Assembly: GCF_030848395.1 (NCBI RefSeq)
Contig: NZ_JAVDBT010000006.1
Location: 1-64,000 of the forward strand
DNA from: Pseudogemmobacter lacusdianii
GTDB taxonomy: Bacteria; Pseudomonadota; Alphaproteobacteria; Rhodobacterales; Rhodobacteraceae
DNA length: 64,000 nt
Direction: 5' to 3'
Under the pieces are notes generated by a model, which was not told the DNA's origin, ran no database searches, and saw only the letters and a list, made by a program, of their open reading frames with translations. Below are positions 1 to 14,700 of the stretch, piece after piece. The position numbers were made by a program, and so were the translations under genes. The stretch's first letter is position 1. Every line of letters begins with the position of its first letter.

Positions 1-60
1 GTGGCCAATCGTGCCGATGTTGACGTGCGGTTTGTTCCGTTCAAACTTTGCCTTTGCCAT
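1..60 (-). CDS. tuf: Elongation factor Tu, N-terminal fragment (runs off the left edge)
   Basis: Only the first 20 codons lie in the window. They read MAKAKFERNKPHVN and then IGTIGH, the invariant start of bacterial EF-Tu just before its GTPase P-loop. EF-Tu delivers aminoacyl-tRNA to the ribosome. An AAGGAG ribosome binding site stands about 9 bases before the ATG at 58-60. It is the last gene of the rpsL-rpsG-fusA-tuf (str) operon and lies 78 bases after fusA, with a stable hairpin in the gap. Identity is secure despite the short length; whether a second tuf copy exists cannot be seen here. Confidence 0.95.
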   Translation of the reverse strand, partial: MAKAKFERNKPHVNIGTIGH

Positions 61-112
61 AGTGGCAACTCCTTAATTCATACGCCGCGACGCGCGCGGC
101 AGCGGTGGGATG

Positions 113-132
113 GGTGGGCGTCACCGCCCACC
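113..132 (-). other. Hairpin between fusA and tuf
   Basis: An 8-bp perfect stem (GGTGGGCG at 113-120, CGCCCACC at 125-132) with a TCAC loop. No U-rich tail follows on the minus strand, so it is more likely an mRNA-stability or processing element, or a weak attenuator, than a terminator. Confidence 0.45.
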
Positions 133-138
133 GCTCTA

Positions 139-2262
139 TCAGGCGTACTTCTTCTGAATCTCTTGCGAGATATTCTCGGGCACAGCGTCGTAATGGTCGA
201 ATTCCATCGAGAACACAGCGCGACCCGAAGACATGGAGCGCAGGTTGTTGATGTAGCCGAACATATTTGCGAGCGGCACCATAGCGGCGATGACGTTCGC
301 GTTGCCGCGGCTGTCTTGGCCGGTGACCATACCGCGACGCGAGGTCAAGTCGCCGATCACGTTACCGGTATACTCGTCCGGGGTCACAACTTCGACCTTC
401 ATGATCGGCTCGAGCAGTTTTGCGCCAGCCTTTCTCATGCCTTCGCGCATTGCTGCACGGGTCGCGATCTCAAAGGCGAGAACCGAGGAGTCGACGTCGT
501 GGAAGGCGCCGTCGATCAGAGCCACTTTGAAGTCGATCACCGGGAAGCCAGCGAGCGGGCCCGAGTCCATAACGGACTTGATGCCTTTTTCAACGCCGGG
601 GATGTATTCCTTCGGAACCGCACCACCGATGATCTTGCTCTCGAAGGAGTAACCTTCGCCAGGCTCGGTCGGCGAGATAACCAGTTTAACGCGCGCGAAT
701 TGGCCCGTACCACCGGTTTGCTTCTTGTGGGTGTAGTCGATCTCGTACTCGGAGCTGATCGTTTCACGATAAGCCACTTGCGGAGCGCCGATATTCGCCT
801 CGACCTTGAACTCGCGACGCATACGGTCGACGAGGATGTCGAGGTGAAGTTCGCCCATGCCCTTCATGATGGTCTGACCGGACTCGAAGTTGGTCTCGAC
901 GCGGAAGGACGGGTCCTCGGCAGCCAAGCGCGCCAGGGCCATGCCCATCTTCTCTTGGTCAGCTTTGGTTTTCGGCTCGACGGCGATCTCGATCACCGGC
1001 TGCGGGAAGGTCATGGTTTCGAGAACCACCGGCTTCGCCACATCACAGAGCGTGTCACCGGTGGTGGTCTCTTTCAGACCGGCCAGCGCGATGATGTCGC
1101 CTGCAAAGGCTTCTTCGATCTCTTCACGCTGGATAGCGTGCATCACCATCATACGGCCCACGCGCTCTTTTTTGCCTTTGGTGGCATTGAGCATCGTGTC
1201 GCCTTTTTTCAGCACGCCCGAGTAGATGCGCGTGAAGGTCAGCGAGCCGACGAAGGGGTCGTTCATGATCTTGAAGGCCAGCGCCGAGAAGGGATCCTCG
1301 TCGCGAGCGCTCCGCTCGATGTTGCGGGTCTCGGTCTCATCGCCCGGGGCGAAGCCGACATAGGCCGGAACGTCGGTCGGAGCCGGCAGGTAATCCACAA
1401 CAGCGTTGAGGACCATCTGCACGCCCTTGTTCTTGAAGGCCGAGCCAGCAAGAACCGGGAAGAAGGCCATCGACAAGGTGCCTTTACGGATCAGGCGACG
1501 CAGCTCGTCTTGCGACGGCTCATTGCCTTCCAGATAGGCTTCCATAGCTGCATCGTCTTGCTCAACGGCAAGCTCGATCATCTTGCCGCGCCATTCGTCG
1601 GCCAGATCTTGCAGCTCTTCACGGATCGGCTGACGCTCCCAGGAAGCGCCGACGTCGTCGCCCTTCCAGACCCACTCTTCCATCGTGACCAGGTCGATCG
1701 CGCCTTCAAGCTTGTCCTCGGCACCGATCGGCAGAGCGACCGGGCAGGGGATGCCGCCGGTGCGGTCTTTGATCATGCGCACGCAGTTGAAGAAGTCAGC
1801 GCCGATCTTGTCCATTTTGTTGACGAAGACGATCCGCGGAACTTTGTAGCGGTCCGCCTGACGCCAAACGGTCTCGGTCTGCGGTTCAACGCCGGCGTTG
1901 CCGTCGAGAAGGCAGATCGCACCATCGAGAACAGCCAGCGAACGCTCAACTTCAATGGTGAAGTCAACGTGGCCGGGGGTGTCGATGATGTTGAAGCGGT
2001 GCTTCTTCGAGGGGTCTGCGGTGTAGTTGGTGTCTACATGGCGCTCCCAAGTGGTCGAAGTCGCTGCGGACGAGATGGTGATCCCGCGCTCAGCTTCTTG
2101 TTCCATGAAGTCCATGGTGGACGCACCGTCGTGCGTCTCACCCATTTTGTGGTTCTTGCCGGTGTAGAACAAGATGCGCTCAGTCGTCGTGGTTTTACCC
2201 GCGTCGATGTGCGCCATAATGCCGAAGTTGCGGTACAGGTTAAGCGGAAACTCGCGTGCCAT
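139..2262 (-). CDS. fusA: Elongation factor G
   Basis: A 707-residue translational GTPase that drives tRNA-mRNA translocation and, with RRF, ribosome recycling in the cytoplasm. The N terminus shows the G1 P-loop [13 protein letters not shown] (about residues 17-29), the switch II motif DTPGHVDFT, and [10 protein letters not shown] for guanine recognition; the domain IV/V region ends with the usual [12 protein letters not shown]. The length is normal for the family (about 690-710). It lies 9 bases downstream of rpsG and upstream of tuf, the classical str operon order. No sign of truncation or fusidic-acid-type paralogy. The long plus-strand frame over it is a codon-bias shadow. Confidence 0.98.
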   Translation of the reverse strand: MAREFPLNLYRNFGIMAHIDAGKTTTTERILFYTGKNHKMGETHDGASTMDFMEQEAERGITISSAATSTTWERHVDTNYTADPSKKHRFNIIDTPGHVDFTIEVERSLAVLDGAICLLDGNAGVEPQTETVWRQADRYKVPRIVFVNKMDKIGADFFNCVRMIKDRTGGIPCPVALPIGAEDKLEGAIDLVTMEEWVWKGDDVGASWERQPIREELQDLADEWRGKMIELAVEQDDAAMEAYLEGNEPSQDELRRLIRKGTLSMAFFPVLAGSAFKNKGVQMVLNAVVDYLPAPTDVPAYVGFAPGDETETRNIERSARDEDPFSALAFKIMNDPFVGSLTFTRIYSGVLKKGDTMLNATKGKKERVGRMMVMHAIQREEIEEAFAGDIIALAGLKETTTGDTLCDVAKPVVLETMTFPQPVIEIAVEPKTKADQEKMGMALARLAAEDPSFRVETNFESGQTIMKGMGELHLDILVDRMRREFKVEANIGAPQVAYRETISSEYEIDYTHKKQTGGTGQFARVKLVISPTEPGEGYSFESKIIGGAVPKEYIPGVEKGIKSVMDSGPLAGFPVIDFKVALIDGAFHDVDSSVLAFEIATRAAMREGMRKAGAKLLEPIMKVEVVTPDEYTGNVIGDLTSRRGMVTGQDSRGNANVIAAMVPLANMFGYINNLRSMSSGRAVFSMEFDHYDAVPENISQEIQKKYA

Positions 2263-2271
2263 TTGGCCCCC

Positions 2272-2748
<477 letters not shown>

Positions 2749-2762
2749 CTACCTCTCCAGGA

Positions 2763-3134
2763 TCACTTCGGACGCTTAGCGCCGTATTTCGAACGACGCT
2801 GACGACGGTCTTTGACGCCTTGGGTATCCAGCACACCGCGGAGGATGTGGTAACGGACACCCGGCAAGTCTTTGACGCGGCCACCGCGGATCAGAACAAC
2901 CGAGTGCTCTTGCAGGTTGTGCTTTTCGCCGGGGATGTAGGAGATCACTTCGAAGCCGTTGGTCAGGCGAACCTTCGCAACTTTACGCATAGCCGAGTTC
3001 GGCTTCTTCGGAGTGGTGGTGTAAACGCGGGTGCAAACCCCACGTTTTTGCGGGCAGGATTCCAAGTGTTGCGACTTGGATTTCCGCACGTTCGCTTCCC
3101 GGGGTTTCCGGATCAGCTGCTGAATCGTTGGCAT
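2763..3134 (-). CDS. rpsL: 30S ribosomal protein S12
   Basis: A 123-residue protein, [13 protein letters not shown] at its start, that lines the decoding centre of the 30S subunit. The conserved loops [15 protein letters not shown] (around residue 40) and [11 protein letters not shown] (around 75) are present; these surround the lysines altered in streptomycin-resistant mutants, and both look wild type (KPNS and PGVRYH contexts intact). It is the first gene of the str operon: a good promoter is seen at 3352-3380, giving a long leader of roughly 200 bases with a hairpin at 3158-3177. Confidence 0.98.
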   Translation of the reverse strand: MPTIQQLIRKPREANVRKSKSQHLESCPQKRGVCTRVYTTTPKKPNSAMRKVAKVRLTNGFEVISYIPGEKHNLQEHSVVLIRGGRVKDLPGVRYHILRGVLDTQGVKDRRQRRSKYGAKRPK

Positions 3135-3157
3135 TAACGTTCCTCGTTTCGATACTC

Positions 3158-3177
3158 GTCCCGCTGCCTATCGGGAC
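3158..3177 (-). promoter_or_regulatory. Hairpin in the rpsL mRNA leader
   Basis: GTCCCG at 3158-3163 pairs with CGGGAC at 3172-3177, 24 bases before the rpsL start. It could modulate rpsL translation or stabilise the 5' end; autoregulation by S7 or S12 is only a guess. Confidence 0.3.
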
Positions 3178-3351
3178 GCTGCTTCTCGACGTGCAATGCG
3201 CGAATCGCAAAACACGCAACCACGCCTCATCCCCTTGGCAGGAAATGACGCGGGTTTATTCAGAGGATCGGGGCGGAAAACCCGGATCGTGACCACTTCA
3301 AGCGCTCTGACCCTAAAAAGAGAGAGAATCCTCCCGTCATAAGGTAGGCGG

Positions 3352-3380
3352 GCTATAGGGGGAGTCGGCCATGATGTCAA
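3352..3380 (-). promoter_or_regulatory. Sigma-70-type promoter of the rpsL-rpsG-fusA-tuf operon
   Basis: On the minus strand a perfect -35 box TTGACA (complement of 3375-3380) is followed after exactly 17 bases by TATAGC (complement of 3352-3357). It lies upstream of rpsL and points at it. This is the best housekeeping promoter match I found in the window. Confidence 0.7.
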
Positions 3381-3463
3381 CGGCGCGGGCCGGAGCCGGC
3401 GCTTGACCAGCGGGGGATGGCGGAGGGTCTCAAAGACCCGTCCCCAACCCATCGAAGCTGCGG

Positions 3464-4357
3464 TCACACCCTTTTGGACGCCATCGCCGCCGCGCGCAAG
3501 CGCCGCTCGCGCAGCAAGGTGAAAAGCCCCGCTGCAACGACGATTGTAGCGCCAATCAGGGTCCAGCCATCCGGCAAGCTGCCAAAGATCAAATAGCCAA
3601 GCACGATCGCCCAAAGCAGCGCCGTATAGCGGAAGGGCGAGACGATCCCGATGTCGCCATGCCGCATTGCGGTGACCGAGCAGATCGTGCCCACAATCAA
3701 GAAGGCACTGGCACCAAGGACATGCGCCATTCCAGAGCCGGTGACCGGCACCCAGCCCTGCCCCAAAGTGACCACGCCGCCCATCACCGTCACCGCGACC
3801 GCCGCCGCCAGCGCCACCAAGGATGACGACACCTCGGCCGAGATCCTCCGCGCCGCAAGGTCCCGGACCACCACGCTGGCAACCGAGGCGAGGCCGAAAA
3901 GGGCATAGCGATCAAAGTTATCTGTGCCGGGCCGGATAATGATCAACACCCCGACCAAACCCACCAAGATCGCCAGCATACGCCGCCAGCCGATCCTGTC
4001 ACCGAAGACCACGGCCGCCCCCAGTGTCACCGCCAAAGGCAGCACCTGCATGATCGCCGAGAGATTGGCCAAGGGCATATGCATCAGGGCCGTGAGGAAG
4101 AAGTACGTCGCAAAGACCTCGGCCAACGAGCGTAGGCCAGTCAGGACGGTATCTTTTCGCGATAGGCTTTGGCGAAAGGCGCCGTTGGCCCGGGCAATCA
4201 CGATCAAGCCAAGGATCGCAAATCCGCCTCGCAAAGCAATGGCCTGGAAGAGCGGCATTGCACTGGTGACCGACTTCATCAAGGTGTCGTTGATGGTAAA
4301 GGCGGCCATCGACAGGCTCATCGCCAGAATGCCACGCAGATTTTCTGAGAGCGCCAC
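3464..4357 (-). CDS. EamA-family (DMT superfamily) membrane transporter
   Basis: A 297-residue inner-membrane protein with about ten hydrophobic segments arranged as two similar halves, typical of EamA/RhaT drug-metabolite transporters. Hallmarks are the N-terminal AAFTINDTLMKSV and PLFQAIALRGGFAI, and in the second half FRYTALLWAIVLGYLIFGSLPDGWTLIGA. The start has a GGAAG ribosome binding site 7 bases upstream. Substrate cannot be told: the family exports amino acids, nucleosides and other metabolites. It is transcribed divergently from the flavin monooxygenase gene at 4510, with a shared 152-base intergenic region that contains an inverted repeat. Confidence 0.85.
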   Translation of the reverse strand: MALSENLRGILAMSLSMAAFTINDTLMKSVTSAMPLFQAIALRGGFAILGLIVIARANGAFRQSLSRKDTVLTGLRSLAEVFATYFFLTALMHMPLANLSAIMQVLPLAVTLGAAVVFGDRIGWRRMLAILVGLVGVLIIIRPGTDNFDRYALFGLASVASVVVRDLAARRISAEVSSSLVALAAAVAVTVMGGVVTLGQGWVPVTGSGMAHVLGASAFLIVGTICSVTAMRHGDIGIVSPFRYTALLWAIVLGYLIFGSLPDGWTLIGATIVVAAGLFTLLRERRLRAAAMASKRV

Positions 4358-4420
4358 GCCGTCTTCCTTCTTTCGCCACAGGCTATCAGGGCAAATGCAG
4401 CGGGGGAAGCCGCATCAACT

Positions 4421-4465
4421 TAGGCAAACCCTAATCCGCAACTAGAGAGATGTTGGTTTTGCCTA
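4421..4465. promoter_or_regulatory. Inverted repeat between divergent genes
   Basis: TAGGCAAACC (4421-4430) and GGTTTTGCCTA (4455-4465) form an inverted repeat with one extra base in one arm and a 24-base spacer. It sits in the divergent promoter region of the EamA transporter and the flavin monooxygenase, a natural place for an operator. No regulator gene is adjacent. Confidence 0.35.
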
Positions 4466-4509
4466 TCCAGCGCCCGCCTTAATCCTTTTGCAGCCAAAAG
4501 GAGCGCGTT

Positions 4510-5733
4510 ATGAGCTTTGAGACCACCCATACGCTGGTGATCGGCGGCGGTCAGGCCGGGATCGCGATGAGCGAACACCTTTCAGATCAAGGCATTGCGC
4601 ATATCGTGCTGGAGCGCGACCGGCTGGCCGAGAAATGGCGCACCGGGCGGTGGGACAGTCTGGTGGCCAATGGTCCGGCTTGGCATGACCGGTTCCCGAA
4701 CCAGACCTTTGAGGGGGTGGACCCTTTTGCTTTCGCCCCTAAGGACCGAATTGTCCAATATTTTGAGGACTATGCGCGGCGAATCAAGATGCCCGTGCGC
4801 TGCGGAGTGACGGTGGAAAAGGTCACTTTGCTGGCGGATGGGCAGTTCCGGGCGGAAACCTCGGCTGGGGTGATCGAGGCCCAGAATTTGGTCTGCGCGA
4901 CGGGGCCGTTTCAGAAGCCGATCATCCCGGCGTTGGTGCCAAATACTGCGGGAATTTATCAAATCCATTCGGCGGATTACAAGAACCCGGCGCAGTTGCC
5001 AGAGGGGGCTGTGCTCGTGGTGGGGGCGGGCTCTTCCGGGGTTCAGATCGCGGATGAGCTTTTGCGGTCGGGCCGCAAGGTCTTCCTTGCCGTGGGGCCC
5101 CATGACCGCCCGCCAATCCGCTACCGAGGACGCGATTTTGTCTGGTGGCTCAGTGTCTTAGGCAAGTGGGACATGCCGGTGAAAGAGCCGGGCACCGAGC
5201 ATGTGACCATCGCGGTCTCAGGCGCGCGGGGGGGGCGGACGGTGGACTTCCGGGAATTGGCTGCAAGGGGCATGGGGTTGGTCGGCCGCGCCAATGGGTT
5301 TTCCGATGGAAAGATCAAATTTGCCAATGACTTGACGAAGAATGTTCGGGATGGGGATGCCAATTACCTCTCTGTGCTGGATCAGGCAGACGCCTATCTG
5401 GCGGCCAATGGCATCGAGCTGCCAGAGGACCCGCAAGCGCGGGTGATCCCGCCGCTGCCGGAGGCGATCTTGCACCCGCCGGTGGAGCTCGATCTGGCAC
5501 AGGAAGGCATCCGCTCGATCATCTGGGCGACGGGATATGGGTTGGATTACAACTGGTTAGACTTGCCCGCCTTCGACGAAAAAGGCCGACCCGAGCATGA
5601 CAAGGGCGTCGGCAATGTGCCGGGGCTCTACTTCGTGGGCCTCAGCTGGCTCAGTTGCCGCGCCTCGGCCTTTATCTGGGGCGCATGGCGCGACGCGCAA
5701 AGACTGGCCGGAGAGATCGCCAAGCGGGGATAA
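4510..5733 (+). CDS. Flavin-containing monooxygenase / FAD-NAD(P) oxidoreductase
   Basis: A 407-residue two-dinucleotide-fold flavoprotein. The FAD Rossmann motif is GGGQAGIAMSEHL (from about residue 12) and the NAD(P) motif VVGAGSSGVQIADELL (about 171-186), followed by a basic stretch; FAD-contacting IIWATGYGLDYNWL lies near the C terminus. The family (putative flavoproteins related to CzcO and YUC-type monooxygenases) oxygenates nucleophilic or carbonyl substrates; the actual substrate is unknown. Unlike the Tmm at 30890 it lacks the FxGxxxHxxx(F/Y) fingerprint in the expected position. A clear AAGGAG precedes the start by 7 bases. It is followed, 13 bases after the stop, by the 11-bp repeat array. 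Confidence 0.8.
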   Translation: MSFETTHTLVIGGGQAGIAMSEHLSDQGIAHIVLERDRLAEKWRTGRWDSLVANGPAWHDRFPNQTFEGVDPFAFAPKDRIVQYFEDYARRIKMPVRCGVTVEKVTLLADGQFRAETSAGVIEAQNLVCATGPFQKPIIPALVPNTAGIYQIHSADYKNPAQLPEGAVLVVGAGSSGVQIADELLRSGRKVFLAVGPHDRPPIRYRGRDFVWWLSVLGKWDMPVKEPGTEHVTIAVSGARGGRTVDFRELAARGMGLVGRANGFSDGKIKFANDLTKNVRDGDANYLSVLDQADAYLAANGIELPEDPQARVIPPLPEAILHPPVELDLAQEGIRSIIWATGYGLDYNWLDLPAFDEKGRPEHDKGVGNVPGLYFVGLSWLSCRASAFIWGAWRDAQRLAGEIAKRG

Positions 5734-5746
5734 TTGTCCGTAAACA

Positions 5747-5801
5747 ACGTCTGCTTTACGTATGGAAAACGTATGGCTGACGTATGTTTAACGTGAGACA
5801 T
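5747..5801. repeat. Five tandem 11-bp direct repeats, copy A (core ACGTATGG)
   Basis: The tetramer ACGT recurs at 5747, 5758, 5769, 5780 and 5791, an exact 11-base period. Units 2 and 3 carry the full core ACGTATGG and unit 4 ACGTATGT; units 1 and 5 (ACGTCTGC, ACGTGAGA) are degenerate ends. A related five-unit array is found at 42945-42999. One unit per helical turn suggests a regulator binding cooperatively on one face of the DNA. It lies about 100 bases upstream of the MurF-like gene. Confidence 0.75.
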
Positions 5802-5902
5802 ATGGCCAAGGTTGTCACCGCCGCCCGTGCCTGCAATTTGCCGCATCTGGGAGGATGGTCTTCAGCCTGCCCAGATCCGGGTGAACTTGCACAGAGGGCT
5901 TG

Positions 5903-7288
5903 ATGGCGCGTTTTTCGATCTCTGATATTGTAGAACTCTTGCCGGATGGTCGTTGGATTGTGCCGCCGAGCGAGCCTCTCCTCTTCACCGGTGTTTCGAC
6001 CTATCTGCCGTCATGGCGTCCCGACGACATCACCTTTCTGCGCCGAGACCGCGAGACCTTCGGTATATCGGCCCGCGCCCTACGCGAGAGCGGCACGGTG
6101 CCGAGGCTGCTCATCACCTCGGGGCCAGAATTGGGTCTGCCGGAGACGGCGGTGCTGCAGGTGCCAGACCGGCAACGCGCACTGATGAAGTTGGCCCGGG
6201 CGGCGCGTGCGCGGCTTCCGGCGCCGCTGATCGGTGTCACGGGCAGCGCGGGCAAGACCTCGACCACGGCTTTGATCGCCCATGCCTTGGGCCAGCTCGG
6301 CCCGGTCTATGCCAGCCGCGTCGGCGCCAATACCGCGCGCGGGGTGGCGTGGAATCTCGCCTCGGCCCGCGAGGAGGACCGGCATATTGTGTTGGAGATG
6401 GCGATTGCTGGAATGCGCGACAGCACGGCAGCGGCCCGCCCCGATGTTGCGGTTTTCACCAATATTCACGCCGCCCATCTGGTCCATCACGGCGATCTGC
6501 GCACGATTGCGGCGCGCAAATCGCGGATGTTCGAAGGGATGCGGCCCGGCGGTAAAGTCATTCTCAACAGCTCGATGAGCGAGCGCGATTATGTGGCCGA
6601 GCTGGCGCACGCCAAAGGGCTGGAGGTGATCTTTTACGGCCGCCGCCCGGAGGATCATGTCCGCCCGACGGGTTATGATCCAGAGCGCGATCTGGTGCGG
6701 ATCGCGATTGGCGAGGCGTTGATCGATCTGCCCAAGTGCAATCGGCATGGCGTGCATATGCTGCATAATTTTCTGGCCGCTTGCGGGGTGCATCTGGCGC
6801 TTGGGTTGTCGCTGGACCATCTGGCGGCGGCTTTCGCGAGCTTTGCCCCCCTGCCCGGCCGTGGCGCGCGCTATGCCGTGCCGCATCCAGGCGGGTTATT
6901 TACGCTTTTGGACCATTCCTACAACGCCAACCCCGCGTCGATGCGGGTGGCTTTGGCCGAGCTTTTGGCGGTACCGGTCGAGGGGCGTCGGATCGCGGTG
7001 CTGGGCGAGATGGCCGAGTTGGGTGAGACAGCAGCGGCCGAGCACCATCGCTTGATGCAAGACATTGCCAAGGTTGGTCTGGACCGGATCTATACGATTG
7101 GGGCGGCCTATCAGAGGCAAGGATCTGTGCCGGGCCATCAAGAGCTACGCGGCCCCGAAGATTTGGCGCAGATCTTCGAGAACGAAATCGCGGCGGGCGA
7201 TGTGGTGATGGTCAAAGGCTCGAACAGCACTGGGCTGAATGCTTGGGTGTCGAAATACATCAAAGATCGGTCAGCTTCGTTGAACTGA
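5903..7288 (+). CDS. MurF-like Mur ligase family protein
   Basis: A 461-residue ATP-dependent amide ligase. The P-loop GVTGSAGKTSTTALIAHAL lies near residue 110, the conserved NIHAAHLVHHGDL follows near 190, and the C-terminal ligase domain shows LLDHSYNANPASMRVAL and RIAVLGEMAELG, the signature region of MurF (UDP-MurNAc-tripeptide:D-Ala-D-Ala ligase). The N-terminal domain is MurF-like but shortened and diverged. It stands alone, outside any cell-wall (dcw) gene cluster, so it is more likely a paralogue with another acceptor than the essential MurF. The start is ATG 5903, preceded by AGAGGG; an in-frame TTG lies just before. It ends convergently with rpoC across a strong terminator. Confidence 0.75.
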   Translation: MARFSISDIVELLPDGRWIVPPSEPLLFTGVSTYLPSWRPDDITFLRRDRETFGISARALRESGTVPRLLITSGPELGLPETAVLQVPDRQRALMKLARAARARLPAPLIGVTGSAGKTSTTALIAHALGQLGPVYASRVGANTARGVAWNLASAREEDRHIVLEMAIAGMRDSTAAARPDVAVFTNIHAAHLVHHGDLRTIAARKSRMFEGMRPGGKVILNSSMSERDYVAELAHAKGLEVIFYGRRPEDHVRPTGYDPERDLVRIAIGEALIDLPKCNRHGVHMLHNFLAACGVHLALGLSLDHLAAAFASFAPLPGRGARYAVPHPGGLFTLLDHSYNANPASMRVALAELLAVPVEGRRIAVLGEMAELGETAAAEHHRLMQDIAKVGLDRIYTIGAAYQRQGSVPGHQELRGPEDLAQIFENEIAAGDVVMVKGSNSTGLNAWVSKYIKDRSASLN

Positions 7289-7314
7289 CGCCGCGCAGAA
7301 TGTGGCAGGCAAAA

Positions 7315-7350
7315 GAAAACCCCCGCCGGTTTGCACCGGCGGGGGTTTTC
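7315..7350. terminator. Bidirectional terminator between the MurF-like gene and rpoC
   Basis: A 16-bp perfect stem, 7315-7330 against 7335-7350, with a TTGC loop. The A-rich left flank and the T-rich right flank give a U-tail in both directions. It lies between two convergent genes. Confidence 0.9.
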
Positions 7351-7407
7351 TTATTCAGCTGACCGAGGGGTCAGGCTGGCCCCGGGACGAAGCCCGAGGC
7401 CAATTCC

Positions 7408-11652
<4,245 letters not shown>

Positions 11653-11691
11653 TTGGGCTTCCTAATCAGGAGGTTGCGGTCAGAGGGGTGC

Positions 11692-11736
11692 GCCGGTTTC
11701 TTTGAAGAAACCGGCACGGAATTTTGGAAAATTCCG
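11692..11736 (-). other. Two adjacent hairpins between rpoB and rpoC
   Basis: The first, 11692-11715, is a near-perfect palindrome with 11-bp arms starting GCCGGTTTC. The second, 11717-11736, has 9-bp arms (CGGAATTTT/AAAATTCCG) with a GG loop and begins one base after the rpoB stop codon. They could be RNase III or other processing sites, or partial terminators that tune rpoC relative to rpoB. No U-tail distinct from the stems follows. Confidence 0.5.
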
Positions 11737-11737
11737 T

Positions 11738-14700
11738 TCACTCCTCCTCCGCATCCAGGAGTTCCATGTTCAGGCCGAGGCCGCGGACTTCTTTCACGAG
11801 AACGTTGAAGCTCTCAGGCACACCGGCCTCGAAGTTGTCCTCGCCCTTGACGATCGATTCATAGACCTTGGTCCGGCCAGCAACGTCATCCGACTTCACG
11901 GTGAGCATCTCTTGCAGGGTATAGGCGGCGCCGTAAGCTTCGAGAGCCCAGACCTCCATCTCCCCAAGACGCTGACCACCGAACTGCGCCTTACCGCCCA
12001 ACGGCTGTTGGGTGACAAGCGAGTACGGGCCGGTCGAACGGGCGTGCAGTTTGTCGTCAACAAGGTGGTGCAGCTTGAGCATGTATTTCACGCCCACGGT
12101 GACCTTACGCTGGAACTTCTCGCCGGTGCGGCCGTCGAAGACATCCGATTGACCGGATTCATCGAAGCCCGCGCGACGCAAAGCATCATTGACGTCAGCC
12201 TCTTTCGCCCCGTCGAAGACCGGGGTTGCGATCGGCACACCACGGGTGACGGTCTTGGCCATCTCGATGAATTCTTCCTCGTCGCGACCCGAGAGGGCCT
12301 CTTCGTAGGTTTCATCACCGTAAGCCAGACGCATCGCCTCACGCACCGGGGTCAGGTCGCCCGAGCGGCGGTAGTCGCGCAGAGCCTCGTCGATTTTCAG
12401 ACCCAGACCGCGTGCGGCCCAACCCATGTGGGTTTCAAGGATCTGACCGACGTTCATCCGCGACGGCACGCCCAGCGGGTTCAGAACCATATCGACCGGG
12501 GTACCGTCGGCGAGGAAAGGCATATCCTCGACCGGCACCACTTTCGAGATGACGCCTTTGTTGCCGTGACGGCCGGCCATCTTATCGCCCGGCTGCAGCT
12601 TGCGCTTCACCGCGACGAAGACTTTGACCATCTTCATCACACCCGGAGGCAGATCGTCGCCGCGGCGGACTTTTTCGACCTTGTCGTCGAACCGCAGGTC
12701 CAGAGCGCGCTTTTGCACTTCGTATTGGTCGTGCAGAGCTTCGACTTCTTTGGCTTGGGCTTCTTCAGCGACGGCCAGCTGCCACCATTGGCCACGGCTC
12801 AGCGTGCCCAGCAGTTCTTCGTCGATCTTCGAGCCAGCCTTGATGCCTTTGGGACCCTTCACGGCTTCGCGGCCGAGGATCAGGGACTTCAGACGCGCGT
12901 AGATGTTGCGGTCAAGGATCGCCTGTTCGTCGTCGCGGTCGCGGGCGAGACGTTCGACTTCTTCACGCTCGATCTGCAGCGCACGTTCGTCTTTGTCGAC
13001 GCCGTGACGGTTGAAGACCCGCACTTCCACCACGGTGCCATAGGCGCCGGGCGGCAGACGGAGCGAGGTGTCGCGGACGTCGGAAGCTTTCTCACCGAAG
13101 ATGGCGCGGAGGAGTTTCTCTTCCGGCGTCATCGGGCTTTCGCCCTTCGGCGTGATCTTACCGACGAGGATGTCACCCGGCTGAACTTCAGCGCCGATGT
13201 AGACGATGCCCGCTTCGTCGAGGTTGCGCAGGGCTTCCTCACCGACGTTGGGGATGTCGCGGGTGATCTCTTCCGGCCCAAGCTTGGTGTCACGGGCAGC
13301 GACTTCATATTCCTCGATGTGGATCGAGGTGAAGACGTCATCCTTGAGGATACGCTCGGAGATCAGGATCGAGTCTTCGTAGTTATACCCGTTCCACGGC
13401 ATGAAGCCGACGATGATGTTCCGGCCAAGCGCCAGTTCACCCATATCGGTGCAGGGGCCGTCGGCGATCACTTCGTTGCGGGTCACGCGGTCGCCCACTT
13501 TCACCAGCGGACGCTGGTTGATGCAGGACGATTGGTTCGAACGCTTGAACTTGCGCAGACGGTAGATGTCGACGCCCGGCTCACCCGGCTCCAGCAGTTC
13601 GGTAGCGCGCACAACGATACGGGTTGCGTCGACTTGGTCGATGATACCCGAACGACGTGCCATGATCGCAGCGCCGGAGTCACGCGCCACAACGGCCTCG
13701 ATCCCGGTGCCGACGAAAGGTGCGTCCGATTGCAAGAGCGGCACGGCCTGACGTTGCATGTTCGAGCCCATGAGAGCGCGGTTGGCGTCGTCATTCTCAA
13801 GGAAGGGAATGAGCGAGGCCGCAACGGAGACCAGCTGCTTGGGCGACACGTCGATCAGGTCGACGGCTTCCGGCGGGTTCAGCATGAACTCGCCCGCTTT
13901 CCGGCTGGAGATCAGGTCGTCGGTGAAACGGCCTTCTTCGCTTTGGGCAGCGTTTGCCTGAGCGACAGTGTGGCGCATCTCTTCGGTCGCCGACATGTAG
14001 ATCACCTCATCGGTGACTTTGCCGTCGATGACCTTGCGGTACGGGGTTTCGATGAAGCCGTATTTGTTCACGCGGGCAAAGGTGGCCAGCGAGTTGATCA
14101 GACCAATGTTCTGACCTTCCGGCGTTTCAATCGGGCACATCCGGCCATAGTGAGTCGGGTGAACGTCGCGAACCTCGAAGCCTGCACGCTCACGGGTCAG
14201 ACCGCCCGGCCCGAGAGCCGAGAGACGACGCTTGTGGGTGACTTCCGACAGCGGGTTGGTTTGGTCCATGAACTGCGACAGCTGCGAGGAGCCGAAGAAT
14301 TCACGCACCGCAGCCGCGGCCGGTTTGGCGTTGATCAGGTCTTGCGGCATGATCGTGTCGATCTCGACCGAGGACATACGTTCCTTGATCGCGCGCTCCA
14401 TGCGCAACAGGCCGACGCGATACTGATTTTCCATCAGCTCGCCAACCGAGCGCACCCGGCGGTTGCCGAGGTGGTCGATGTCGTCGATCTCGCCTTTACC
14501 GTCACGCAGTTCCACCAGTGCTTTGATGCAAGCGGTGATGTCGCTGCGGTCCAGCGTGCGCTGGGTGTCGGGCTTATCAAGGTCAAGGCGCATGTTCATC
14601 TTGACCCGGCCAACGGCCGAGAGGTCATAGCGCTCTTTATCGAAGAACAGCGTGTCGAAGAGCGCCGAAGCGGCTTCAACGGTCGGCGGCTCACCCGGAC

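Larger units (their letters stand above)
3135..3463. other. Intergenic region holding the str operon promoter and leader
   Basis: 329 bases between the start of rpsL and the end of the EamA transporter gene. It contains the promoter (3352-3380), a leader hairpin (3158-3177) and no credible reading frame. Both flanking genes are on the minus strand, so read-through from the transporter gene into the operon is possible; no terminator is obvious after that gene. Confidence 0.6.
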
